Source: Proteiniphilum saccharofermentans | GTDB taxonomy: Bacteria; Bacteroidota; Bacteroidia; Bacteroidales; Dysgonomonadaceae | Length of the DNA stretch: 64,000 nt | Reading direction: 5' to 3' | NCBI RefSeq assembly: GCF_900095135.1 | Contig: NZ_LT605205.1 | Coordinates: 620,001 to 684,000 of the forward strand | In this document: in pieces, positions 46,084 through 55,223 of the stretch | Layout of the letters: each line of letters opens with the position of its first letter | Position numbering within the stretch: position 1 is the first letter of the stretch | Translations under genes and position numbers: made by a program | The notes under the pieces: model-generated | What the model saw: only the letters and a program-made list of their open reading frames with translations | What the model was told of the DNA's origin: nothing | Databases searched by the model: none

Positions 46084-47343
46084 ATGTTATATTATCTATT
46101 TGAATATTTAGACAAACTCGATTTTCCCGGAGCGGGCATGTTCCAGTTCGTGATGTTTCGTTCTGCAATGGCAGCTATCTTCTCCCTGTTGATCGGGATT
46201 TTTGTCGGGAAGAAGATTATCAGCGTATTACAACGGAGACAGATAGGGGAAACCATACGGAATCTCGATCTGGAAGGTCAATATAGCAAACGGGGTACAC
46301 CCACTATGGGAGGAGTTATTGTGATCCTTTCCATTTTAGCATCCACATTACTTTTTGGGAAATTAGAGAATATCTATATTATCCTGATGCTTGTCAGCAC
46401 TGTCTGGCTGGGTACATTGGGTTTTGCCGATGATTATATTAAAGTATTCAAAAAGGATAAAGAGGGATTGAAAGGAAAGTTCAAGATCGTGGCACAGATC
46501 GGGCTGGGGCTGATCGTTGGCCTTACCATCTATTTCAGTCCTGAAATGGTTGTCCGGGAAAATACTGAAATCCGTGTCAATAATGTGATAGAGGAGGTGA
46601 CTTATAAGAATGAGGATGTAAAGACTACCAGTACTACCATTCCTTTTGTAAAGAATAATAACTTCGACTACAAATGGCTTGTCAGGTGGATGGGAGATTA
46701 TGCAGATACTGCGGTATGGATTGTTTTCATTCTGGTGGTGATCCTTATCGTGACGGCGGTCTCTAACAGTGCCAACCTGACGGATGGACTGGATGGACTG
46801 ACCTCCGGTTCCTCGGCGATTATCGGGGTGGCATTGGGTATCCTCGCCTATGTTTCGGGGCGTGTCGACTTTGCCTCTTACCTCAATATAATGTATATAC
46901 CGGGTGGTGATGAACTGATGGTTTTTGCTTCTGCCTTTGTGGGGGCCTGTGTCGGCTTCCTCTGGTATAATGCTTATCCGGCGCAGGTATTTATGGGCGA
47001 TACAGGTAGTCTGACAATGGGAGGGATTATCGGTGTCTTTGCCGTATTGATCCACAAGGAACTCTTGTTGCCAATTCTATGTGGTGTCTTTTTTGTGGAG
47101 GCATTATCTGTTATCGCCCAGGTAGCCTATTTTAAGTTTACGAAGAAAAAATATGGTGTCGGTAAGCGTATCTTTAAGATGACCCCGCTGCATCATCATT
47201 ACCAGAAACCGGGTGATGGAAGTATCGATGCCCTTATTCAGAAGCCTTTCGCTCCATTGGCAGAGCCGAAGATCGTAAGCCGCTTCTGGTTAGTAGGGAT
47301 GATTTTGGCAGTATTGGCACTGGCGACACTCAAAATGCGGTAA
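46084..47343 (+). CDS. mraY: Phospho-MurNAc-pentapeptide transferase MraY
   Basis: The 419-residue inner-membrane enzyme makes lipid I from UDP-MurNAc-pentapeptide and undecaprenyl phosphate. Motifs [32 protein letters not shown] and HHHYQKPG are present. A longer loop ([20 protein letters not shown]) sits between the second and third motifs, as I recall from Bacteroidetes versions. It starts 54 bp after murE, past the repeats. Confidence 0.94.
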   Translation: MLYYLFEYLDKLDFPGAGMFQFVMFRSAMAAIFSLLIGIFVGKKIISVLQRRQIGETIRNLDLEGQYSKRGTPTMGGVIVILSILASTLLFGKLENIYIILMLVSTVWLGTLGFADDYIKVFKKDKEGLKGKFKIVAQIGLGLIVGLTIYFSPEMVVRENTEIRVNNVIEEVTYKNEDVKTTSTTIPFVKNNNFDYKWLVRWMGDYADTAVWIVFILVVILIVTAVSNSANLTDGLDGLTSGSSAIIGVALGILAYVSGRVDFASYLNIMYIPGGDELMVFASAFVGACVGFLWYNAYPAQVFMGDTGSLTMGGIIGVFAVLIHKELLLPILCGVFFVEALSVIAQVAYFKFTKKKYGVGKRIFKMTPLHHHYQKPGDGSIDALIQKPFAPLAEPKIVSRFWLVGMILAVLALATLKMR

Positions 47344-47430
47344 TGATGTTCCGGGTAAGGGAAAGGTAATGGTCGGGTAGGTCCAGGCGAGTATAGAACC
47401 GGTCGGCTTGTACAATTAAATGAAGGATTG

Positions 47431-48771
47431 ATGGATAAAAAGTTAATAGTGGTATTGGGGGGCGGTGAGAGCGGTGTGGGTTCTGCCATACTCGCGCAGA
47501 AGAAAGGCTTCAGGGTATTTCTTTCCGACAGTGGTGTGCTGAACGATACACATCGTGAAACGCTTCAAGCATACCGGATCGCTTTTGAGGAGAAACAACA
47601 TACTGGGGAATATATATTGACGGCCGATGAAATTGTGAAAAGCCCGGGTATCCCCGACACTGCCTACATCATGCAAAAGGTGTTGGCAAAAGGTATTCCT
47701 GTAGTCTCCGAGATTGAGTTTGCCGGAAGATATACGGATGCAAAGATGATCTGTATCACCGGAAGTAACGGTAAAACCACCACAACCAGCCTGATCTACC
47801 ATATCCTTCGCTCGGCAGGATTGAATGTGGGATTAGGCGGTAATATCGGAAAGAGCTTTGCCCGCCAGGTGGCGGAAGAGTCGTATGACTATTACGTATT
47901 GGAATTAAGTAGTTTCCAATTGGAAGGGGTATATGATTTTAAAGCCGATATTGCAGTGCTCCTGAATATTACCCCTGATCATCTGGATCGCTACGATCAT
48001 AATTTACAGCATTATGTGGAGGCCAAAATGAGAATCATCCGGAATCAGAGGACTGAAGATGCTTTCATTTATTGGATAGATGATCCTTTAGTGACGAAAG
48101 AAATTGAGAAGTTGAAACCAGCGGCCACCACTTATCCCTTTGGAGAGAAAAAAAACGGTCATATGGCTGCATATACCGAAAATGGGAAACTGTACATTCA
48201 AACGAAAGAAAATATATTCGATATGGAACTGGAATTGCTTGCTTTGGAAGGGATGCATAACGTGTATAACTCGATGGCATCGGGTATTGTCGCAAAACTG
48301 ATGGATGTCAGCGATGAACAGTTACGTACATCCCTGTCCGATTTCAAAGGAGTCCCGCACCGGCTCGAGAAAGTGGCTACGGTACGTGGAGTGCAGTATA
48401 TCAACGACTCCAAAGCGACCAATGTGAATTCATGCTGGTATGCCTTGCAGAGTATGCGTACGAAAACAGTATTGATCCTCGGAGGAACTGACAAAGGGAA
48501 CGATTATACCGAAATTGAAGAATTGGTACGCAGCAAGGTGAGGGCACTGGTCTTTCTGGGGAAAGATAACAGTAAACTGCACGCCTTCTTCGATGGTAAA
48601 GTGGATGAGATTAGAGATGCCGGTTCTATGACAGAAGCGGTAGAGGCAGCCTATCAACTGGCACAGAAAGGTGATACGGTTTTGCTGTCACCCTGTTGTG
48701 CAAGTTTCGACCTGTTTAAGAATTACGAAGACCGTGGTGACCAGTTTAAGGAGTGCGTCAGACGATTGTGA
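47431..48771 (+). CDS. murD: UDP-MurNAc-L-alanine:D-glutamate ligase MurD
   Basis: The 446-residue ligase adds D-glutamate to UDP-MurNAc-L-Ala. GSNGKTTTTS is the ATP loop, LELSSFQLEGV and HRLEKVATVRGVQYINDSKATN are family blocks. ATG 47431 is preferred to the TTG at 47428. It ends in the GATTG TGA TTGAGG word, part of the repeat family. Confidence 0.93.
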   Translation: MDKKLIVVLGGGESGVGSAILAQKKGFRVFLSDSGVLNDTHRETLQAYRIAFEEKQHTGEYILTADEIVKSPGIPDTAYIMQKVLAKGIPVVSEIEFAGRYTDAKMICITGSNGKTTTTSLIYHILRSAGLNVGLGGNIGKSFARQVAEESYDYYVLELSSFQLEGVYDFKADIAVLLNITPDHLDRYDHNLQHYVEAKMRIIRNQRTEDAFIYWIDDPLVTKEIEKLKPAATTYPFGEKKNGHMAAYTENGKLYIQTKENIFDMELELLALEGMHNVYNSMASGIVAKLMDVSDEQLRTSLSDFKGVPHRLEKVATVRGVQYINDSKATNVNSCWYALQSMRTKTVLILGGTDKGNDYTEIEELVRSKVRALVFLGKDNSKLHAFFDGKVDEIRDAGSMTEAVEAAYQLAQKGDTVLLSPCCASFDLFKNYEDRGDQFKECVRRL

Positions 48772-48840
48772 TTGAGGTGGAAAAGTGCCTAAGAGGAAAA
48801 GGAGACTGGGGAGAGTGTCTAAGTATTTGGGTGATTTTAT

Positions 48841-48910
48841 TAATTCAATCTTGTTCAATCTTGTTCAATCTTGTTCAATCTCAATCAATCTTGTTCAATC
48901 TCCCTCAATC
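48841..48910 (+). repeat. Seven-unit decamer repeat (NNNNTCAATC) before ftsW
   Basis: Seven consecutive 10-bp units end in TCAATC: TAATTCAATC, TTGTTCAATC three times, TCAATCAATC, TTGTTCAATC, TCCCTCAATC. Related words continue to the ftsW start. It is the reverse complement of the GATTGANNNN family seen after murE, murG and ftsZ. Confidence 0.8.
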
Positions 48911-48939
48911 TCTCAATCAATAAATCAACAAATCAAATT

Positions 48940-50307
48940 ATGCTTAACGACAGTAATCAAATGGCCGATCCCGATCAACTTTATGAAGGGGGAATGGAGA
49001 CGGAATCTTCGTTAGGTGATTTCGGACGTAAGATATTTAAAGGTGATAAAGTGGTCTGGCTGGTCTTTATCATTCTGTGTGTTATTTCATTGGTAGAGAT
49101 ATTCAGCGCTACCAGCACCATAGTTTATCGCCAACAGAATATGTGGGGGCCGATATTGCGGCATGCCATGTTTCTGATAGGGGGGGTGGGGGTGATCCTG
49201 CTTATCCATAATATACCCTATCGCTATTTTTCATCGTTGATCTTTGTATTGATAGGAGCTATTGTATTACTCATACTGACGCCATTTATAGGTACCAGCG
49301 TCAATGGGGCCGACCGGTGGATATCTTTTATGGGTTTTACTATCCAGCCTTCGGAAATAGCCAAGATATCACTAATGGGAACCATCGCTTTTCTTCTCAG
49401 CAAACAGAACGGAGAGAACGACGGCCTCCTCTTCCGATGGATGATTGGGTTGATGGTGGTTGTCTGTGGGATCATCGCCATGGATAACCTGTCGACAGCT
49501 GTGTTGCTGTTTGGGATCTGTTATCTGTTGATGTTTATCGGCAATGTGAAGATACTGCGGTTGTTAAAAGTAGCCGGAGTGGGGATTGCCGTAGTGCTCC
49601 TGTTTATCCTGATGCTAAACGTGATTCCCGACAACTGGACCGAATCCGGCCCGTTAAACCGTTTGGGTACATGGAAGAACCGTATTGCCAATTTCAGTAC
49701 CCATAAAGAGTTGTCGGAAGAGGAGTATTTTACAATTACCGACGAAAATTATCAGGTGGCACATGCCAAGATAGCCATTGCCAACGGTGGTGTATTAGGA
49801 GTCTTTCCCGGCAACAGCACCGAACGCGATTTTCTGCCACAAGCCTATTCCGACTTTATCTATGCTATTATCATTGAAGAGATGGGGCTTCTGGGAGGGC
49901 TTTTTGTCCTGTTGCTCTATGTAATTATTCTGATTCGCGCGGGAATGATCGCGCGAAAGACTGAGAAACTCTTTCCCAAGTATCTCGTCCTGGGGTCGGC
50001 ACTGATGCTCTCCATACAGGCTTTTGTCAATATGGCGGTGGCAGTCAACCTGATCCCGGTCACCGGCCAGCCGTTACCATTAGTGAGCCGTGGGGGGACC
50101 TCCACACTTATCACTTGTGCCTATTTCGGGTTGATCCTGAGTGCCGATCGTTTTGGTATCGGCAAAAAGAAAGAGAGGAAGGCATTTGAAACAGGACCAG
50201 GGCAGGATGAGGAGAACAATAACAATTTCCATAATCCTGCAAATAGAATAAAAGAGTCGGTCGACAAGTTGGAAGATAAGGTTGAATTTGAAATTATTCA
50301 GGTATGA
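48940..50307 (+). CDS. ftsW: Septal peptidoglycan polymerase FtsW
   Basis: The 455-residue SEDS-family polymerase has about ten membrane helices and blocks LVEIFSATSTIVYRQQ, GADRWISFMGFTIQPSEIAKIS and the later PVTGQPLPLVSRGGTSTL. It polymerises glycan at the septum with FtsI. ATG 48940 is taken because a start at 48871 lies within the decamer repeat; ATG 48994, after GAAGGGGGA, is another candidate closer to the core. Confidence 0.9.
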   Translation: MLNDSNQMADPDQLYEGGMETESSLGDFGRKIFKGDKVVWLVFIILCVISLVEIFSATSTIVYRQQNMWGPILRHAMFLIGGVGVILLIHNIPYRYFSSLIFVLIGAIVLLILTPFIGTSVNGADRWISFMGFTIQPSEIAKISLMGTIAFLLSKQNGENDGLLFRWMIGLMVVVCGIIAMDNLSTAVLLFGICYLLMFIGNVKILRLLKVAGVGIAVVLLFILMLNVIPDNWTESGPLNRLGTWKNRIANFSTHKELSEEEYFTITDENYQVAHAKIAIANGGVLGVFPGNSTERDFLPQAYSDFIYAIIIEEMGLLGGLFVLLLYVIILIRAGMIARKTEKLFPKYLVLGSALMLSIQAFVNMAVAVNLIPVTGQPLPLVSRGGTSTLITCAYFGLILSADRFGIGKKKERKAFETGPGQDEENNNNFHNPANRIKESVDKLEDKVEFEIIQV

Positions 50308-50392
50308 AACGAGCAGGTAAATCATTAATTCATAAGTTTATGATTAAAGCGAGTTCCATATGATACCTTTGAAAATAAATAGTTTTGATCGT

Positions 50393-51502
50393 ATGAAACG
50401 GATAATCATCAGCGGCGGCGGTACGGGTGGACATATTTTCCCGGCTATAAGTATTGCCAATGCCGTGAAAGAGCGGTGGGCCGACAGTGAAATACTTTTC
50501 GTGGGGGCGGAAGACAGAATGGAGATGGAGCGTGTGCCGGCAGCCGGATATAAAATCGTTGGACTGCCCGTTGCCGGATTCGACCGGAAGAATCTTCTGA
50601 AGAATTTCTCTGTGTTGATGAAGCTCTTCAGAAGTATGCAAAAGGCACGTAAGATCATAGATGATTTCAAACCCGCTATCGCGGTGGGGGTAGGAGGGTA
50701 TGCCAGTGGCCCCACACTGAGAGCGGCAGCCGCGAAGGGTGTGCCGACACTTCTTCAGGAACAGAACTCCTATGCCGGTGTAACCAACAAGATGCTGGCA
50801 CGCAAGGCAGCCACTATCTGTGTAGCCTATGAAGGAATGGAGCAATTTTTCCCAAAAGAGAAGATTGTCCTTACCGGTAACCCCTGCCGGCAGGATCTGG
50901 TGGTATCGGAAGAGAATCGGGCGGAGGGATATGCTCATTTTCAACTGGATCCCGCCAAAAGGACTATTCTAATGGTGGGAGGAAGCCTTGGAGCCCGTAC
51001 ACTCAATCAAAGTATAATACACGCATTTCCAGAGTTGGCTAAAGCCGATGATCTTCAGGTGATCTGGCAATGCGGGAAATATTATTATAAAGAGATACAG
51101 CAACTGCAGTCGGAAGGTAAAATACCACCCAACATACATCTGTTTGATTTTGTTTCGAGGATGGATTGGGCCTATTCTGTGGCTGACCTGATAATATCCC
51201 GTGCCGGTGCAGGATCTATCTCTGAATTCAGCCTGCTGGGAAAAGCTGTCATTCTGGTGCCTTCCCCCAACGTGGCAGAAGATCATCAGACAAAGAACGC
51301 ACGGGCACTGGTCGACAAAGACGCAGCTATTATGGTGACGGATACTGAGGCTCCTGCTATTCTGTTTGATAAAGCGATAGCGCTTGTGAGAAATGACGGG
51401 GAATTGAAGAAACTCAGTGAGAATATCATAAAACTGGCACAACACGATTCGGCAACACGGATCGTCGATGAGATTGAAAAGATTATTCTCTCGGGAGATT
51501 GA
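50393..51502 (+). CDS. murG: UDP-GlcNAc:lipid I GlcNAc transferase MurG
   Basis: The 369-residue enzyme makes lipid II from lipid I. The N-terminal GGGTGGHIFPA loop, GVGGYASGPTLRAA, LLQEQNSYAGVTNKML and the C-terminal SRAGAGSISE are all present. ATG 50393 (MKRIIISGGGTGG) is preferred over an in-frame ATG at 50360. The final codons and stop lie in the GATTGAAGGA repeat. Confidence 0.94.
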   Translation: MKRIIISGGGTGGHIFPAISIANAVKERWADSEILFVGAEDRMEMERVPAAGYKIVGLPVAGFDRKNLLKNFSVLMKLFRSMQKARKIIDDFKPAIAVGVGGYASGPTLRAAAAKGVPTLLQEQNSYAGVTNKMLARKAATICVAYEGMEQFFPKEKIVLTGNPCRQDLVVSEENRAEGYAHFQLDPAKRTILMVGGSLGARTLNQSIIHAFPELAKADDLQVIWQCGKYYYKEIQQLQSEGKIPPNIHLFDFVSRMDWAYSVADLIISRAGAGSISEFSLLGKAVILVPSPNVAEDHQTKNARALVDKDAAIMVTDTEAPAILFDKAIALVRNDGELKKLSENIIKLAQHDSATRIVDEIEKIILSGD

Positions 51503-51526
51503 AGGAGATTGAAGGAGATTGAAGCA
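51497..51526 (+). repeat. Decamer tandem repeat GATTGAAGNA across the murG stop
   Basis: GATTGAAGGA (51497-51506), GATTGAAGGA (51507-51516) and GATTGAAGCA (51517-51526) are in phase 10. The murG stop TGA (51500-51502) is inside the first unit. The murC ATG follows at 51528. Confidence 0.7.
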
Positions 51527-51527
51527 A

Positions 51528-52910
51528 ATGAATTACGAATCGATATATTTTATAGGTATTGGTGGCATTGGCATGAGCAACCTGGCCCGCTATTTCCTTT
51601 TGAAAGGGAAAAAGGTGGGGGGATATGACCGTGTTGAAACGGTACTTACAAGGTCATTGCAGAAAGAGGGTGCATTTATCCATTATGAGGATGACATTCA
51701 CTCCATTCCGGCATTATTTTTCGATAAAGAAAAAACATTGGTAGTCTATACTCCTGCCGTCCCCGCATCACATGGCGAATTGCTCTATTTCCGGAAGAAT
51801 GGTTATATGGTAATGAAAAGAGCTCAGTTGCTCGGTGAGATTACAAACAGTAGCAATGCTATTTGTGTGGCGGGAACCCACGGTAAAACCACCGTATCGA
51901 GCATGATCGCTCACCTTTTACGGCAGTCACAAGTGGATTGTAATGCCTTTTTGGGGGGTATCCTGAAGAACTATAATAATAATTTGTTGCTCTCGGAGAA
52001 GAGTAATATCACGGTAGTGGAAGCCGATGAGTACGATCACTCTTTCCACTGGCTGGAACCATGGATTGCTGTCGTCACTTCGGCTGATCCCGATCATCTG
52101 GATATTTATGGTACGGAGGAAGCATATCGGGAGAGCTTTGAGAAGTTTACCTCTCTCATCCGTCCTGATGGACACCTGATCATGAAAAAAGGGATACCGA
52201 TGACCCCCCGTACCGGAGAAACGGTAAAGATATGGAGTTATGGTGAATCGGAAGGCGATTTTCATGCGGAGAATATCCGGATAGGAAATGGAGAGATTGT
52301 CTTCGATCTGGTGACCCCTTCGGTAATAATCAGTGATATTTCACCCGGTATTCCTGTGAAAATCAATGTGGAGAATAGCGTGGCTGCTGCCGCAGCGGCG
52401 TTACTGTGCGGCGTTACTCCGGATGAGGTCAAAGAAGCAATACACACGTTCCAGGGAGCCGGGAGGCGGTTCGACTTCCATATCAAGAGCGACAGAATTG
52501 TTTTCATTGATGACTATGCCCACCACCCCCGTGAATTGTCGGCTGCCATCACTTCGATCAAAGTGCTTTATGCTGATAAGAAAATAACAGCTGTATTTCA
52601 GCCCCATCTCTATTCGCGTACCCGTGACTTTGCGCTGGAGTTCGCAGATAGTTTGTCTCTTTTGGACGATGTGGTACTGCTGGATATTTATCCTGCCCGG
52701 GAGGAACCCATCGAAGGGGTTACCTCTCAGATCATTTTCGATAAGATAAGGTCGAAGGAGAAATTGCTTTGTAAAAAAGGGGAATTGATCGCATTGCTCA
52801 GGGAAAAAGATGTGGAGGTCCTGGTGACGTTCGGAGCAGGTGATATTGACCGATTGCTCCCTGAAATAGAGCAGGTACTGACAGAAAAATATTTGTCGGG
52901 AAGTAAATGA
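51528..52910 (+). CDS. murC: UDP-MurNAc:L-alanine ligase MurC
   Basis: The 460-residue ligase begins the stem peptide by adding L-alanine to UDP-MurNAc. IGIGGIGMSNLARYFL (NAD-like fold), VAGTHGKTTVSSM (ATP loop), AHLLRQ, EADEYDHSF and IDDYAHHPRELSA are visible. ATG 51528 is preferred over the TTG at 51519, which is inside the repeat. Confidence 0.94.
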   Translation: MNYESIYFIGIGGIGMSNLARYFLLKGKKVGGYDRVETVLTRSLQKEGAFIHYEDDIHSIPALFFDKEKTLVVYTPAVPASHGELLYFRKNGYMVMKRAQLLGEITNSSNAICVAGTHGKTTVSSMIAHLLRQSQVDCNAFLGGILKNYNNNLLLSEKSNITVVEADEYDHSFHWLEPWIAVVTSADPDHLDIYGTEEAYRESFEKFTSLIRPDGHLIMKKGIPMTPRTGETVKIWSYGESEGDFHAENIRIGNGEIVFDLVTPSVIISDISPGIPVKINVENSVAAAAAALLCGVTPDEVKEAIHTFQGAGRRFDFHIKSDRIVFIDDYAHHPRELSAAITSIKVLYADKKITAVFQPHLYSRTRDFALEFADSLSLLDDVVLLDIYPAREEPIEGVTSQIIFDKIRSKEKLLCKKGELIALLREKDVEVLVTFGAGDIDRLLPEIEQVLTEKYLSGSK

Positions 52911-52944
52911 TTTTGAAGAGTTCATACGATTGAATAACAAATTG

Positions 52945-52952
52945 TATCTTTG
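52945..52952 (+). promoter_or_regulatory. -7 element upstream of ftsQ
   Basis: TATCTTTG is an exact TAnnTTTG match, 23 bp before GTG 52975. The -33 region shows no clear TTG at the standard distance. Confidence 0.4.
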
Positions 52953-52974
52953 TAGTTGAAAATATTTTTGGCCG

Positions 52975-53706
52975 GTGAAAAAATTTCTCATCATATTGAT
53001 TGCAGTGGTGGTCATTGGATACCTGATCTTTTCGGCATCCTATTTCAGGGATATGTCGAGAAACAGAGTATGTGAGAGTTTTGGCGTAGTGATTGAAGAC
53101 AGTGCCCACTACCGGTTTGTATCGGCGCAGGATATTGTGAATCTGGTAAAGCGGTACGACCTCGATCCGGTCGGCAAGACATTCGGTGAGATCAACACGC
53201 TGGCCATCCGGGATACCATCCTTACCAACAGGCTGGTAGAGTCTGCAAGGGTGTTCATCACCCCGGGCGGTTCCGTCATGGCGACGGTATCTCAACGGAA
53301 ACCGGTATTGAGAGTTATCTCTGATGTAAAGGGTAATTTTTATGTGGATAATGAGCGACGTATCATGCCCGTCTCCGGTAATTTCGCTGTGTATGTACCT
53401 GTCGCCACCGGGGTCATTGACGAGGAGTTTGCCCGGAACCAGCTGTATGACTTTGCCCTCTTCCTCAGTTCCCATCCCGATTGGGATGCATGGATAGAGC
53501 AGATAGTCGTGCAAAAGAATCAGGATGTGGAGTTGATCCCGAGGGCAGGTGATTTCAGGATCATTATGGGGAGTCTCGACGATTATCAGGCAAAGCTGGC
53601 CAAATTTGCCCGTTTTGTGGAGGAAGGACTCAATGTGGTGGGATGGAATCGCTATTCTTCCATCAATCTGAAGTATGATAACCAGGTGGTTTGTACGAAA
53701 AAATAG
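52975..53706 (+). CDS. ftsQ: Divisome protein FtsQ
   Basis: The 243-residue protein has one N-terminal membrane helix (FLIILIAVVVIGYLIFSA) and a periplasmic POTRA-like part with ARVFITPGGSVMATVSQRKPVLRVI. It connects cytoplasmic and periplasmic division proteins. The start is GTG 52975. No nearer ATG precedes the helix. An exact -7 box lies 23 bp upstream, and a 149-bp spacer separates it from ftsA. Confidence 0.85.
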   Translation: MKKFLIILIAVVVIGYLIFSASYFRDMSRNRVCESFGVVIEDSAHYRFVSAQDIVNLVKRYDLDPVGKTFGEINTLAIRDTILTNRLVESARVFITPGGSVMATVSQRKPVLRVISDVKGNFYVDNERRIMPVSGNFAVYVPVATGVIDEEFARNQLYDFALFLSSHPDWDAWIEQIVVQKNQDVELIPRAGDFRIIMGSLDDYQAKLAKFARFVEEGLNVVGWNRYSSINLKYDNQVVCTKK

Positions 53707-53855
53707 GTATACAGCCGGTGGAAATTTCATTTCCGGTTGGTATGCGTGAATTGCTTTGGTGCAAATGATGTTAAAAAGCAAACAAAAGGCATTGTCAGGA
53801 CGTTTGTTAAAAAAATAGTGTAACTGTAACCAAGGTTCATCTTTGACTGAATAAT

Positions 53856-55202
53856 ATGACGCAATCAGGATTTATAGCTGTAATTGATCTTGGCACTTCC
53901 AAGATCAAAGGAGTTGTTGGCCGTAAAAACGAAAATGGGGTTATCTCCATTCTGGCAAGCAGTTCCATCGATTCCGGGAACTCGATCCGCAGAGGTATGA
54001 TTTACAATATCGAACAGGCCGGAGCGAATGTACACAAACTGATCATGATGCTCGAAAATAGCCTGGAGCGAAAAATCGGTAAAGTATATGTTTCTCTATC
54101 AGGGCAATCATTGCATACGATGGAATTCAGTGAGATGCTGCGGATCTCATCCGGAATGGTCACAGAGGAAGAGGTGAACCGGTTACGTAAATTGGCAGAG
54201 AAATTCCAGCCCGAACTGAAACGCAATTACAGGATTGCGGATGTGGAATATTATATCGACGATAAACCGGAACCGGGTCCGGTGGGAGTAACAGGCTCCG
54301 AGATAGAGGCCGGTTTCAAGCTGATTGTCGGGCGCCCCAATCTTCTCGTAAACATAAAGAAAAGTATTACAGCTAAAACCGATCTGGAGATTGCAGATTA
54401 TATCGTAGGGCCGATGGCATCGGCATCCGTTGCGTTAAATGATGAGGAGAAAGAGTTGGGTTGTGTCTTTTTGGATTTTGGGGCAGGCACTACCACATTG
54501 TCGGTCTACAAAGGTGGAATACTCCGTCGGATGGTAGTCATTCCTTTTGGCGGAAAGAATCTCACGAAAGATATCTGTGCGTTGAACTTTACCGAGAATG
54601 ATGCCGAACAACTTAAGATAAAATTCGGGAAAGCTTTCGAAAGCCAGGACGGACCCGTGTTCCTGTCTCCTTTTTCTTCGAAACCGGATGTCGATCTTAC
54701 CGAACTGAATAAGGTGATAGGCATGCGGCTGGATGAGATAACGGCCAATATCAAGGAACAGATCTCTCTGTCGGGATATGAAGGCCAGTTGGGTGCAGGG
54801 CTGATCATTACAGGCGGTGCCTCGCAACTCAAAAACCTCGACCTCTATCTCACACAGAAACTGAAGATGCCGGTAAGAAGAGCATCTGCCAAAAAAACCT
54901 CTATAAATAATTCTCCCGACCTGATGCATGATCCCGCATTCACCCAAGCGTTGGGAATGCTTCTTTTTGGTGAAGAGAATTGTGAGATGATAAAATCAGA
55001 ACCCGTCGAAGTTGAAGATGAAGAAAGCGGCAGATCCGGTGCTTCCGGTTGGTTCAGCGGGATAGGGCGAAATTCGAGACCCGAAAAAAAACCTAAACCC
55101 CCTAAAGTGAAGAAATCCAAGCCAGAGAAGCAGGAAGGGGGATTTTTCTCGAAAATGGAAGATGTATTCGGAGGTATTTTCTCTGAAGAGGATGATGAAT
55201 AA
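53856..55202 (+). CDS. ftsA: Cell division ATPase FtsA
   Basis: The 448-residue actin-like protein anchors FtsZ to the membrane. Visible are the ATP-binding AVIDLGTSKIKGVVG, FLDFGAGTTTLSVYKGG and the C-terminal ITGGASQLKNL. The tail (about 385-448) is rich in K, P and E and ends with an amphipathic GGFFSKMEDVFGGIFSEED segment that could bind the membrane. It is 21 bp before ftsZ. Confidence 0.94.
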   Translation: MTQSGFIAVIDLGTSKIKGVVGRKNENGVISILASSSIDSGNSIRRGMIYNIEQAGANVHKLIMMLENSLERKIGKVYVSLSGQSLHTMEFSEMLRISSGMVTEEEVNRLRKLAEKFQPELKRNYRIADVEYYIDDKPEPGPVGVTGSEIEAGFKLIVGRPNLLVNIKKSITAKTDLEIADYIVGPMASASVALNDEEKELGCVFLDFGAGTTTLSVYKGGILRRMVVIPFGGKNLTKDICALNFTENDAEQLKIKFGKAFESQDGPVFLSPFSSKPDVDLTELNKVIGMRLDEITANIKEQISLSGYEGQLGAGLIITGGASQLKNLDLYLTQKLKMPVRRASAKKTSINNSPDLMHDPAFTQALGMLLFGEENCEMIKSEPVEVEDEESGRSGASGWFSGIGRNSRPEKKPKPPKVKKSKPEKQEGGFFSKMEDVFGGIFSEEDDE

Positions 55203-55223
55203 CACTGTTTTTATTTGCAGCAG

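Noticed and set aside
46363-47055. 230-codon open frame antisense to mraY
   Set aside because: Shadow of a conserved membrane protein gene with no recognisable domain.
48841-48930. CRISPR array
   Set aside because: The repeat unit is 10 bp without spacers of regular length, and no cas genes are present.
52798-53781. 327-codon open frame antisense to murC/ftsQ
   Set aside because: It lies opposite two clear genes, its product is rich in H, P, R and I without any recognisable motif, and no promoter is seen. Taken as a codon-composition shadow of ftsQ.
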